64,000 bases of DNA from Haematococcus lacustris (Eukaryota > Chlorophyta > Chlorophyceae > Chlamydomonadales > Haematococcaceae), in assembly GCA_030144725.1 (NCBI GenBank), contig JASKMD010000031.1:7370808-7434807 (forward strand), written 5' to 3'. Positions within the stretch are counted from its first letter, which is position 1. Each line of letters opens with the position of its first letter. The translations under genes and the position numbers were made by a program. The notes below the pieces were generated by a model. It was given only the letters and a program-made list of their open reading frames with translations, was not told where the DNA came from and made no database searches. Positions 36,502 to 47,200 of this stretch are shown piece by piece.

Positions 36502-37563
36502 ACTACTGTTACTGGTTCTGCTGCTGTAGATTTAATCCATTCTTTTTCCAATTGACATCAGGACAGCCATGCAGGCTTTTATGCCACTATGCCCACATCA
36601 GTGTCCCTGAGCCTGCAGAAGCCACCCCCCTGCACTGCTGCCTGACCTCTAGGGGGGGGGCCACAAGCCAATTTGGCATGACACACATGCATGGATGTAA
36701 GCCTGCTCAGTCTTGGTGCGCCTGCTGCGCCTGGCAGGGGGTCGTACTAGGCCCTGGCTCCATGGCTGCTGCCTTTGTGATTGCCTGGTTGCGTGGGGGT
36801 TGTGGGGGCTGGTGTGGGGGCACCTGGGGGCACTACATCAGGCCCGGCACTGGCTGGTCATGCCACTGGTTCTATGCTGGCTCTATCCTACCTGCCCTGC
36901 TGGGGGCTTCCGGCCCTCAGGCCTAGTGTGCTGCTCATGGTACAGCAGCTCCTCAGAGGGCTGGCGTTTTCCCACAGATGAGCAGACCCAGGTGGTGCGG
37001 AACTCATGCACCGTCACCACCTTGCCAGGCAGCCTGTCTGGCTCTTGCTTGTGCCTGATGGGCCTCCCCAGCACCTTGTTGCAGGCCAGGAGCTCCGCGT
37101 CTGCACCCCACCCCACTCCTCAGTAGCCCATTGCTCCCTACGCTCTTGTTGCTTCTTGCCTGTCGGCGAGCCAGGCCCGTCATCTGCATAGGCTAGTCAC
37201 CTGCAGTCGGGAGCGCTCTAGCAGTGTGAAGGACAGTGCAGAGCACAGGTTCGAATTTGGGCAGATAGGCGCTGCAGCCTCGTCGTGCTCTGGGGCCGCC
37301 CTCCACTTTGACGCGCCCGGCTGGGTGATACCCTCCTTGCGCTTCTTGCCCGACAGTGACCCGCGTGGCCCAGCTAGGATGCAACCCAGGCTGGGGGGGT
37401 TAGCTGCATGCAGGTCAGGGTCAAGATCGTAGGGGAGAGGCAGGACACTTGTCTTGCCTGATGCTCCGCCCTTACCAGTGCAGCCTAGCACCAGCTTAGC
37501 CTCCACCACACATCAGAATAGTGCACATAGTGTAGCAGGCACACTAGGGTCAGTGAGGTGGGC

Positions 37564-37604
<41 letters not shown>

Positions 37605-40094
37605 GCCGCCGCCGCCGCTGCCGCTGCCGCTGCTGCTGCTGCTGCTGGACCCGCCCTGACATAGTGCCCGAGGGGGCCTTGCCTTCCCTCCTGTAGGACC
37701 AGCCCCTGACTTTCCTCCTCCCACAGCCACGCCCAGCTCCACACCATGCCAGCCCAGCTGCCAGGATAGCTATGCAGCCTACTGCACTCGTAGAAAACTA
37801 GGTAAGCACAACCAGAAGCTTGGGCTGCTGTTGTGGTTGCTCTGCAGGAAGCTGTTCCTGAGTGCGTTGGAAAGCATTGCACGCGAGCACTTCAGTGATG
37901 TGAGTGTTGCCCTCCACTCCCCCCCGGGCCCTCCTGGCCCCCTGGCCTTCCTTCAATGCAGGCAGCTGCAACAGACAGGTAGGCTCAGGGTCAGCATCAT
38001 CATCAATCCCTCTCTGCTCCACCAGTTTAAGGCGTGGCTGGCTCCTGCATTTCTTCTTTGCGGCATTGAACCACACATGCGAACAGCAGGTCATCCAAGA
38101 ACGCCATCTGACCATTCAAAATGTATTCATCGATGCATGCTCCGACTGCATGGGGTTTCAAGCCGACGGGCAACCATGGCTTGCTGCTTGTCTGGGTGCT
38201 GCAGGTCATTGACCTGGAGGCTCTACTGAGTGGGGACCCTGCCGCCAACATCAGCAGCACCCTAGGGGCCTCCGGCGCAGATGAGGCTGTCCTTACCACC
38301 AAGGAGCTGGGCCCAGTGCTCAGTGTGGGCGGCAAGTGCGTGTGGTTTCAGTGAGGCAGGCAGCAGGGCAGGGCGGGCCAAGTGATAGGGATGGCAGTGA
38401 GGGATGGCAACAGCAGCTTGACCCTCACTAGGGCCTATGGACCAAAGGTCTGCGGTGTTTTCTCTGTGTGGAGTGATGTTCCCATGCACATGGCATGGGC
38501 GCCTTTTACCTACACTATTGCCTGACTCCTGTGCCATGGCTATAGCCAAGTGTTGGCATGACCTGCATACACTAACTACAAGCTGATGACAACTCAAGCG
38601 AGGGGCATTCACTACTGTGCCTCAGCGGGCTGCTACTGCTGCTACTGCTGCTGGGCCTTGGGTGGCCGGTCTCGCAGCCTCTTGTAACCCAGTTCAGGGT
38701 ACTCCCTGCCCTTGGCTGTCAGCTACACCTGGTCTGGCCACCTGTACAGCTCCAGCGGTCACCACGTGCTCTCCCCAGTGCGCTGCATTGCAGTCCCTGT
38801 CCAGCCAGGGATGGCGATAGCGCAGTAGGGCTGCTTAGGGCAGACGAGGTGGGCCACTGGTGCTGCTGGTGCTTGCAAAGGATCAGAGTTGTGGGTTCGT
38901 AGTGGGTCGCCAGCATTGGCTATGGCAGGCTGCATGCACTCAGCAATCACAGGCTGCAATGACCACCTGGCCGCTGCCCCTGCTGACCGCAGGCACTTCT
39001 TCTTTGAGATGCGTTCCAATGAGCGGGGTGCTTACCTCAAAGTGGGTCGACCGGTGCACCTGTTCACCTGCAGGCCTGCTCGCTTGCTTCCATGCTGCTG
39101 CTGCTGCTGCCGTTCAGTGCAGTCCTGCCTGTGCTGCCTGCCGGGTGGCACCTGGCTGCCCGCCTGCCCCCTGTGGCCATGCCCTCACCACCAGGGGTGT
39201 AGAGGCAGGTAGGTCCTCAGGGTCCAGCCCGGCCTGGCCTTACCCAGCTGAGTGGGAGTCCGTCTGCCTCCCTTGCAGGTCAAGGAGCTGAGTGGCAACA
39301 TCCGCAACATGCTGGTCATTCCGCTGCATGCCATCGCCCGTTTCCAAGAGGCAATCTCCCTGGCCATGCAGCAGCAGCCCATCCAGGATTCAGCCAAGGC
39401 CGAGCCAGTGCCACCAGGCCCACCCGCATCCTCCGACAGGGAGCCTGGTGGCAGTAGCAGGGCTGCAGCAGGTCCTGGTGCAAGAGACTCCACATCCGGC
39501 AGCGCCAGTGGCCTGGATCGCACCACTGCCACGGCCAGCATAGCTCGGCAGGCAGCCAGGCCGACACCTGGCCCTGAGCCACTGCGGCACAACATCGGGA
39601 CTCGGGCAGGGGCACTCCCGCAGCCACTCCCAGCTCACTCTCCGCTGCACCCAGGCTTTCAAGCTGGACCTGCCAGGGGCCTGAGGTCCGCACCTGGCCA
39701 GATGGGCTCTGACACACAGCGCGCCGCAGGCGGCCACCACATGCCTGCCCCCAGCCACCTGCACGCCCAGCAGTTTGCCCCTGGCCCCAGGGTTGGGATG
39801 CCAAGTGGTGGCATGAGTAGCAGCCAACTGCCCCTGAGTGCCAGGCCGTCGGCAGGGCCTGGGGCTGGGGCAGGAGTGGGGCCGTCGCAGTCAGCACATC
39901 ACGGCGGGCAGTACCCAGGTCCGCACCTGTTCACCCAGGGGCCCCTCCCTCACTCTGCCACGATGGGCCTGGGCCTGGGTCTGGGTCCAGTGCCCGGCCC
40001 TCCTCCTGGATTGTATGCTCAGCAACAGCCCCTGTACCCGGGCAACCAGCGCGTACTGCAGCAGCAGGGACATGGCCTGTACATGGGCCGCTGA
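35420..40094 (+). CDS. PUR-alpha-like single-stranded nucleic-acid-binding protein, 8 exons, 475 aa
   Basis: PUR proteins bind purine-rich single-stranded DNA and RNA and act in transcription and mRNA handling. Exons: 35420-35464, 35544-35589, 35850-35976, 36200-36361, 37848-37899, 38205-38335, 38993-39041, 39279-40094; 1428 nt, all GT-AG in consistent phase. Three PUR repeats are visible. The first has SKSFFLDLKSNARGRYLKIA. The second has KVFSFSAGSNERGHFLRIFE and runs into WKLFLSALESIAREHFSD. The third has KHFFFEMRSNERGAYLKV and then IRNMLVIPLHAIARFQEAI. The last about 230 residues are a disordered Pro/Gly/Gln/Ser-rich tail ending QQGHGLYMGR. The start is the only ATG that splices in phase into the first repeat. 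The introns 36362-37847 and 38336-38992 each contain a minus-strand Fanzor-like relic. Confidence 0.9.
36460..36510. repeat. (CTG)n microsatellite in a PUR intron
   Basis: About 14 CTG triplets in a row. It lies in the 1.5-kb intron after exon 4. Confidence 0.9.
36800..37130 (-). pseudogene. Fanzor/TnpB-like relic B (RuvC-II part), in a PUR intron
   Basis: The minus strand encodes NKVLGRPIRHKQEPDRLPGK followed by VVTVHEFRTTWVCSSVGK, aligning with the RuvC-II region of copy E (RKVVEQPSRPSTDPRPDRL, then VDEFRTS). The catalytic Glu is kept, but the preceding Asp is His. The conserved PPAGQV follows. Further on, GLM-stop-CPQ replaces the family's RGLxWC: TGG has become TAG at 36835-36833. No start or RuvC-III follows in frame. 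A frame at 37509-37180 may be more of the same element, but I cannot align it. Confidence 0.7.
37566..37652. repeat. (CTG)n/(CCG)n microsatellite in a PUR intron
   Basis: CTG triplets, then CCG, then mixed CTG/CCG triplets, in the same intron as relic B. Confidence 0.9.
38625..38880 (-). pseudogene. Fanzor/TnpB-like relic C (C-terminal part), in a PUR intron
   Basis: Minus-strand translation gives a remnant of the end of the protein: GWTGTAMQRTGESTW, stop, PLELYRW, then GREYPELGYKRLRDRPPKA. This aligns with copy D (DRDCNAACNMQRAGESKW, PLELCRW, GKEYSALGFKKLRDRAPKA). The RuvC-III Asp motif is lost (WTGTA in place of DRDCNA), and a TGA replaces an Arg codon near 38758. It is a decayed fragment lying in the PUR intron 38336-38992. 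Confidence 0.72.
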
Positions 40095-41680
40095 CAGGCA
40101 CATGGCCTGTGTCAGCTGGCTTCGCCTACCCCTTGTGCAGCTCATGGTGCCTGCACCCTGGTGCTGCAACTCCCCTGGGCATGGGCGACCTTGCATGACT
40201 TCTTGCGTGACCTCGTACATGACCTTACATGATTAAACTGGCTGGCCTAGTCGAAGGTAAGCTTGGCTTGAGCCTAAGCCTAAGCCTCCCGGGTGCTCGC
40301 TATGCCATGGTCGTGAGGGATAAAAATGGCTGGCAGGGCTGTGTTTGATGGTGCCTCACCTCACCCTGCTCATCATCCCAGGTGTGAAGCAAGTGGAGTA
40401 GTGGGACGGCGTAGGGCCTGACAGCAAAGATAGCTACTGCACTGCTCATGCATGCCACCGCAGCGTTGCGCACGGCTGATAGGTAGCAATCAAAAAGCAG
40501 ATGGCCTGCTCATCTCACGGTAGCCATCGCATAGCATGAAGACCCTCACTGGCAGTGCTTGCTGTGGTGATGAGAAGGCGTAGTGCACCATATTGATGGT
40601 GGGTTTGGCCTAAAGCAGGTATCTAAAGCACTTGATGAGCACCCATGACACATACGCCATGGGCAGTAGTCTCCAGAGCTCCACTACTTGTTCAGTGGGA
40701 GCATGCACTCTATGTGCTTGATACACATCTTTTCACACAACTGCACAATAAAACATGGTCAATCACTCGGCCTGTGTCCTGGCTGCCCTTGAATTGCTGT
40801 GGAGCCAGCAAGACAATAGCATTGTGGTGGGCATGGGTTGCACTTGATGCAGCTGGCTCTAGATTGAGGGATTGCGTCATGATAAAGCTCCGGCTATGTG
40901 CAGGCAGCAAATGAAGCACACACTATGTGGCCCACCTGAAAATGTCGCAGGTCCCCTTTTAGGTGGAGAGGTGGGCTAGAGTGTACTAAACAGTGCCGCT
41001 GTGATCAGGCAGCACCGCACTTACAGTTGGACACGTGATAATGTTTTGAACTGGCATGCATGCATTGGATTGGCAGGTGGTATTCTGCAGGGCGCATGCC
41101 TATGCATGGCAGCAGCAGAGGAAGGGGTAGAAATGCGTGCTTGCAGTTGCTTTCGTCGCATGGCTGCTGTGGTACTGGGCCTGGCTTGCTGCTCATCCAA
41201 TCACTGTTGCGTAAAGGTCAAGAAATGGTGCTCAGGGTGCGGTTGTAGTAGCATGGGCGGTGGTGTGAGCTGTCTGCCCTGTTTAAGGGTCTGTGATCAC
41301 GGCTAAAGGCTTTCAAGTAGAGGACATGGCGTGCCAGTGTAGGCATGCAGCCCTTGCCAGTCAGATATGGCGGCCATGGAAAGCCTGGCAAAGTCCTCTT
41401 CCTCCTGCTCCTTCTGCTCCTCTGCCTCCCTTGGCACAGCGCTGCTGACTGATCCTCTGCGTCTCTGCCACGGTTTGCCTTGCCCCTCTTGTAATCCACT
41501 ATACCGACGGGCCACTGTACCGACGCGCTCCGCTGCACTTCACTGTAACCGCTGCAGGTCTCAGGACAGCACGCTTGTAGTCCAGGTCCTCCTGTCAGGA
41601 CCTAACTAGCAACTAAGGACGTGTCCTCAAATGCAACGGCTGTCAAAGGACGGACACGCGCACAGTGTGACAGCGGACAG
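40095..41680. other. Intergenic; nothing recognised
   Basis: This starts with the PUR 3' UTR. The remaining open frames are short and lack splice-supported, protein-like sequence. No tandem or inverted repeat of note is seen. Confidence 0.4.
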
Positions 41681-41687
41681 TATAAAA
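41681..41687 (+). promoter_or_regulatory. TATAAAA box candidate
   Basis: A good TATA element about 190 bp upstream of the exon-like sequences at 41870-42296 on the same strand. Only proximity supports it. Confidence 0.3.
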
Positions 41688-41869
41688 GCTGCATTCCCCC
41701 CAAATTGTCATCTTACTTGGCGCAGGCATACGTGCCTGCGCCGATTACCGCGCGGACCCCAAGCAGTCAGCCCCGGTGTGGGCCACGCTGGAGCCATCGC
41801 TTATGCTTCTTACATGATGAAAAGGGGTGCACAACGGATGAGTACTTAGCTATTGTTAATCCAAGCAGA

Positions 41870-42296
41870 TCACGCCAACCTTGCGGACGTGCACTATGGC
41901 TTGGCCATAGTGGATAAGTGGTTTGGTGATGCAACCAGGTGAGACAGTACCTCCACCCCACCCCACCCCACCTGACCTGACCTGACCTGACCCCACTATG
42001 TACAGAAAGGTGCCCATGGAGTTTGTGGACGAGGTGATGGAACCCCGTGGCCTGGTGGCGCAGGTATGGCTCAAAGCTGCCACACCTACAGTCTGTTCAG
42101 TGCCTTCAAGTTCATTTGGAGCGACCGGCGCTCACGATTGCTGCTAGGGCGCATGTGGATCATGTCCTTTGTGTTCTTCAACACACGGGTCATGACTCGC
42201 AAGGAGCATCACGCATCAGCTGAGGCACAAGAGGAGTGGGAGAGCTTCATTGCAGCCCAGGTTGCAGCCCAGGTGTTGGATGCCCCTCAGCTATAG
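41870..42296 (+). other. Unrecognised gene fragment: two or three exon-like segments
   Basis: After a TTAATCCAAGCAG acceptor, one segment encodes HANLADVHYGLAIVDKWFGD and ends at ACCAG|GTGAGA (about 41955). A second follows TATGTACAG (about 42005) and encodes KVPMEFVDEVMEPRGLVAQ in matching phase, ending at GCGCAG|GTATGG. A third protein-like stretch, AFKFIWSDRRSRLLLGRMWI and onward to a TAG at 42294, is out of phase with the second under any splice I could find. Either a frameshift or an unseen exon intervenes. I do not recognise the family. Confidence 0.3.
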
Positions 42297-42770
42297 CATG
42301 CACATACACCCCACAGTGGTATTGCAAGACAGGGCTTGTGATGCAGCCTGGAGCGGGCAGCCTGTAACGCGTAGCCTCAAGCTGGATGGTTTTGTTGTGT
42401 TGTGTGTTCTTGTGTTGTCTTACCTTGTTGTAGAGGTAGGTATAGCATGGTGCCAGACTTGGTGTGGCCAGACTTGGTGTTGTGGTGACTTGTGGTGACT
42501 TGGTGTGGTGTTGTGTGGTGTGGTGTTGACTTGTGTAGTTGCTTGTGCAAGTATCCCCGTCTTGACTCAGATGAATTGGTCGGTAGGACCCTGCATAGGG
42601 TCAGTAGGACCCTGCACAGCCAGTACTGGTGGGACCCTATACATGGTCGGTAGTTCTTCTATCAGGGCTCCTGGTGTCATTAAAGGTTGTCTAAGGATGA
42701 CCCTACACAACTCTCAAGATGTCGGCTGAAGAAAACGAGCCAGTGAGGAGAAAAGCTGGTTGTAATTCCC
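42297..42770. other. GT-rich intergenic stretch
   Basis: Irregular repeats of ACTTGGTGTGG and GTAGGACCCTGCA occur at 42450-42660. No gene is seen. Confidence 0.5.
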
Positions 42771-43227
42771 TGTAATTACATGTAATTTACGTAGTAGATA
42801 ATGGTGTCGCGGGTCGTTTTAAGTGGTTGTAAAAGGCGAGGTCGAGGCGCTGGAGCGTAACAGCTCGAGACCGAAGCCAGCAGCCGCGGAGCGTAGCGAC
42901 GCGGCCGCTGGCTGAGGTCGAGAGCTGTTACGCTCCAGCGCCGAGACCGAGCCTTTTTCAACCACTTAAAACGGCCCTGGCGACTCCATTATCTAGTGTA
43001 ATTGAGTTTTACGTAGGCGAAGCTCTATTGGCGCGGCGAAGCCGCGCAATGTGATGCTTCTTGTCACCTGCGATGGTGTTGGCCGGCTGTTACGTGTTCG
43101 TTGGGAGCACTTTTTGTTAATACACCAGGTCGCTGCAGTTAACGATTCTTAAAACGAGGTCTATTAACGATTACAACTGAGTAAAACTCAATTACATGTA
43201 ATTACATGTAAATTACATGTAATTACA
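42771..43227. mobile_element. MITE-like foldback element, 457 bp
   Basis: A 20-bp perfect terminal inverted repeat, TGTAATTACATGTAATTTAC, lies at 42771-42790 and, inverted, at 43208-43227. Inside, 42818-42976 forms a long near-perfect hairpin: TTTTAAGTGGTTG and GAGCGTAACAGCTC on one arm, their complements on the other, with a short loop at about AGCGTAGCGACG. There is no coding capacity. A target duplication is not obvious, so the superfamily cannot be assigned. Confidence 0.75.
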
Positions 43228-44205
43228 CGGCGTAAGTAAGTAAGTAACTTTGTAACTTTGTAATGCCGCATCACTGGTCTCTTCCCATGTCGCATGGCCA
43301 CCGCATTGCACCACATTGTAAGCCATGGAGCTGTCGAGAGAGGTGATATCCGGTGGCTCTGGTGGGCCATGTACCAGTGGAGTCCATAGCAGCTTTGCAC
43401 CCTGTTTACAAGAGACCTTATTTAACCTGACCAAGGGTCGCACCGCCTCAGCATCTGAATCAAGTGCCGCAACGACCAGTCCGCTACCTGCCATGGCTGC
43501 TGCACAAGCACGCGTCGGGTGTCCCCTCTGCTTTCTCCCAGCAGCCGTGAGTTTTCGGTGGCAATGTGCACGTACACTGGCAGTAACACTGTGCGTCGTA
43601 CACACTGCCCAGATGGCCGAGGATTGGCAGCTTTGGTCGTCAGTGTAGAGGCACTGCCCACCAGGCGCCAGGACCAGCCAGCCACGCACCGCCTGATGTT
43701 AGGCGCCTGCAACATGTAGCTGGCGCAATAAGGAGGGTGCGGCTGGCCAGGAAAGGGGCAGGGTGTGGCTGGCTTGAAATGGGTGCATTTGGGGGGGATG
43801 CCTGGCTGGGAGGTGGAGGGTTGAGGCTGGACCTCAGTGGGGGAGGGTTTGAATCAGGGTCACTGAGCTGGGGTTGCAGTGGGAGGGAGGCCGTATGGCT
43901 GAGTAGAAAGCACATGAAGGAGAGTGACAGTCAGGCAATGATTTTGACACGAGTGTATGCAACCCGTGGATGCTGACCTGTGTGATTGCCGGACACCTGT
44001 GGGCGAGTGGCTCACGGCTATAACTGAGATGCGCAACCTATAGCAATAGTCACAGTATATCAAACGAGGGCAAGCGAAGGAAACAAGGCATGAACGGTCG
44101 GAAATCCTCATCCGAAACCAACTAAACGGATGATGCCCGCAATGCTGCGATGAGGACGCCTCAGCGCTACCGATGTCTGCATAGAGGTGCCCGCACTTCA
44201 AAGCG
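43228..44205. other. Intergenic: upstream of the lumen-protein gene
   Basis: No supported gene. A stretch at about 43988-44095 shows loose similarity to 44898-45000 (shared GACACCTG, GCGARTGGCTCA, GGGCAAGC blocks), a possible old duplication. The 3' end of this interval should hold the promoter for 44206. Confidence 0.35.
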
Positions 44206-47200
44206 ATGCTGTCATCGGGCAGATGCAGCCAGCCACGCAGCTTTGAGCCAGCGTCCACCAGGACTAAAAGTCGTGGAGCAGACCCCCGGGTTCATGTAGC
44301 CTGTTTTCGCCACAAAACAGATACTGATGCCTTGCCATCCTCACTGCTGGTGGACCGACGAGCTGCCGTATGCCTCCTTCTTTCCATCGGAAGCAGCGTC
44401 ACAGGCGCAGTCAGAGCCGAGGTCGAGCCCGCAGGGACACCGGCAGGCTTCACAGAGCCTCAGTCAGTGACGGGACAGACTGCCCCAGCGGAGCAGGTGC
44501 GATGGCCATCGTGACCAGGGGCGCGGCAACTCTCCCACACATAGTATTCATCGAAGTAAGAGCTCAGCTGCCCAGGGCTGCACTCCATTTACCCCCCAGC
44601 ACCGCCCTTCCCTGTCTCTGCCAGTCAGAGCCCCTGGATTACCCCTCCATGTTGTGGTAGGCCCATGTCACTGCCTTGCCGCCCCACCCCACCTAACTGT
44701 AGTGACGCCAGCATTGCCAAGGAACAGCTGCGGCCTGGTGGTCCCTTCATGTTTAGAGGACCCTGCCCTAAGGTCAATGGCAGTCAGCAGTGCTGCTCCA
44801 CGTTATCACCAGCAGCAACAGCAAGCAATGGCACTCAGCCTCACTCTCGCTCCTCACACCAGCCAGGCCATGCCGCCACTGCACTTTCCCACTGTGCCGA
44901 CACCTGCGAGCGAATGGCTCAGCATCACGGTCATGAGCCAGACGTGCAGCCTGCAGCAAAACACAACAGTATGCTGAACCAGGGCAAGCAAAGGACGCTA
45001 GGTGTGGGTGAGACCAGGCAGGCCATTTGGCCCCTGCACTGGTCAGCAATCTGAAGTTGTCTCTTTCCCAGCTGCAGGCCATGTAGCCCCTGCACTTCTC
45101 AACATTCTTAGACTGCTCACATGGCCCTGCACTTCCCACCACGCTCCTCTCAGCCTGAGCAGTGGCCCCTACCAACTTGTGTTCCGCCTGGGCCATGCCC
45201 CAGCACCCAATACTCCCCTCACACCTGCTGCTGCTGCTGCTGGCGCCTTGAACCCCTCAGGTGGACTTGGGGCCACAGGGTGCAGCCCAGGAGGCTCCGC
45301 TGGACAGCCAGGCCCCTGCAGCAGCAGCAGCAGCAGCCAGCCCCCCCCAGGCGCCAGGCCCCCCCAGCCCAGCCGTGGATAGCCCTGCCATCTTCCGCTA
45401 CAGCTTTGCCTCCAGCCTGCCCAGCAACCTGCGGGTGAAGGAGTACTGGGCGATCATCAACAAGAACAGGCCCCCCTGCTGGCAGCGCATCGCAAGCCTG
45501 ATACAGGGCAGCCAGTTTGCAGGTCAGTGGCGGCCTGGCAGCAGGGCAGCAACGGGGCCCCAGCAGGCTGCTGCTGTCTGGCCCAAACACCCCCCGGCCT
45601 GCTCAGCCCGGGCAGTAGCGTAGCCCAGTATTGGCAGGGACAGGAGGGTAGCAACCATGGCCATAGCAGGCTGCTGCCTTGCCCTAGACCATCCCCGCTC
45701 CTTACTGCCCTCATGGCTGTGCCTGGGCAGACGCTGGGCAGCTGCTGACCCTCACCTGGGTGACTGCTGCCATGTCCCTCCTCGCACTTCACTCGCACTG
45801 CCATCATGCTTATCATCATGCTCATCATCATCATGGCGTGGATGAGGGGAGACAGAGGCCGCGAGCGCCTGGCATATGACCAGCAAAGCAGCACCCAGCC
45901 AGCCAGCCAGCCAGCGTTGCTGCGTCACAAGGGAGCGTCTATGACTCGCTGGATCGCCACCCCTCCTCCCTCCCCCCTCCCCCCTCACCTCCCCCCACCA
46001 CTCTTGGTCGTGAGCATTGACTCTGCAAGCCACATGTGAGCCAAGCCCAGGGACACCAAGCTCTGACCTAACCAGGATGGCAGGAGTGATGTGGTGCATG
46101 CCAGGCCGCCATTAATGGTCTGCTCAGGGATTAGTCAGGGTCTAGCCAGGGTCAGGGGAGGGTCTGGCTGCTGGCAGGTGCTGCAGGTGAGCCAGCTGTG
46201 CTCTGTCCGTGACGCAAGCACCCGGCCAGGGTGGGGGCTGCGGGGGCTGCCAGGCTGGCTGGCAGCGGGTCCCGTCCCACTCCTCCTTGCGGGGTGGGGT
46301 TGAATACAGCACCAGGCGGGTCAGCCCGCTGTTGCTGGGTATCGTGGCAGACATTGTTCAGGCCGTTGGCCTGCTGCACCTAGCCCTGAGCAGCTTCCTC
46401 CTAGCTTCCTTATAGACAGCCTCTCTTGCCATCAAGCCAGCTCCCTGTCCCACTCCCATGAGGCTGTCCTGACTGCCATGCCTCAATGGGGTATCATCAC
46501 AAGTCCAGGCTGGTCAGCAAAAGCCTCGCCAATGCCTGGCACATCATGTGCTCCACGGCTCCTGTGGGGCTGTGGGGCATGTCAAACGGTCAGCTGCTGC
46601 TGCTGCTATTGCTGCTGCTGCTGCTGCTGCCGCTAAGCTGCTGCCACTGGAGGAGGCTGGCTGGGGTGTGACAGAACTGTTTGAGCAGCCTGCTGCTGGG
46701 TGGGGGTGAAGGGTGGGGGGTGGGGGGTGGGTCGGGTGGGTCGGGTGGGTCGGTGTTCACAAAGTACATGCACACGCTGACACTCCTGAGTGGCGGACCA
46801 TGCTGACACTCCTGCTGCTGACGGCTGAGCGTTGTTAGCAATGCTGCCTGGCTTGGCAGAAGTAATTGAGCAGCCTGCTGCTGGGTGGGGGTGGGCTGGC
46901 CTGGCCCACCTGCACCTCAGGCGACCTGGACCTGGCGGTCTTACACTGTGGTCAACCCCAGCCTGCTCTGCTTGCTTGGCCTTGTGCATCAACAACTTGG
47001 GCATGAAAGTGACCTAAACTGAGTCAAGTCCACACCTGGGGCAACAAGATGACATTGCGGCTGCGGCAGGTGTAAGTGCTAGCCTGGTAGGCTCTCTTGG
47101 CCTTGTCGATCAATCACCTGGGCAATAGAGTGACGTCATGGCTGCGGCAGCAACCGCAGTCACGTGCCCAGAGCAGCGTCTGCCTCCTCCCGGGATATTC

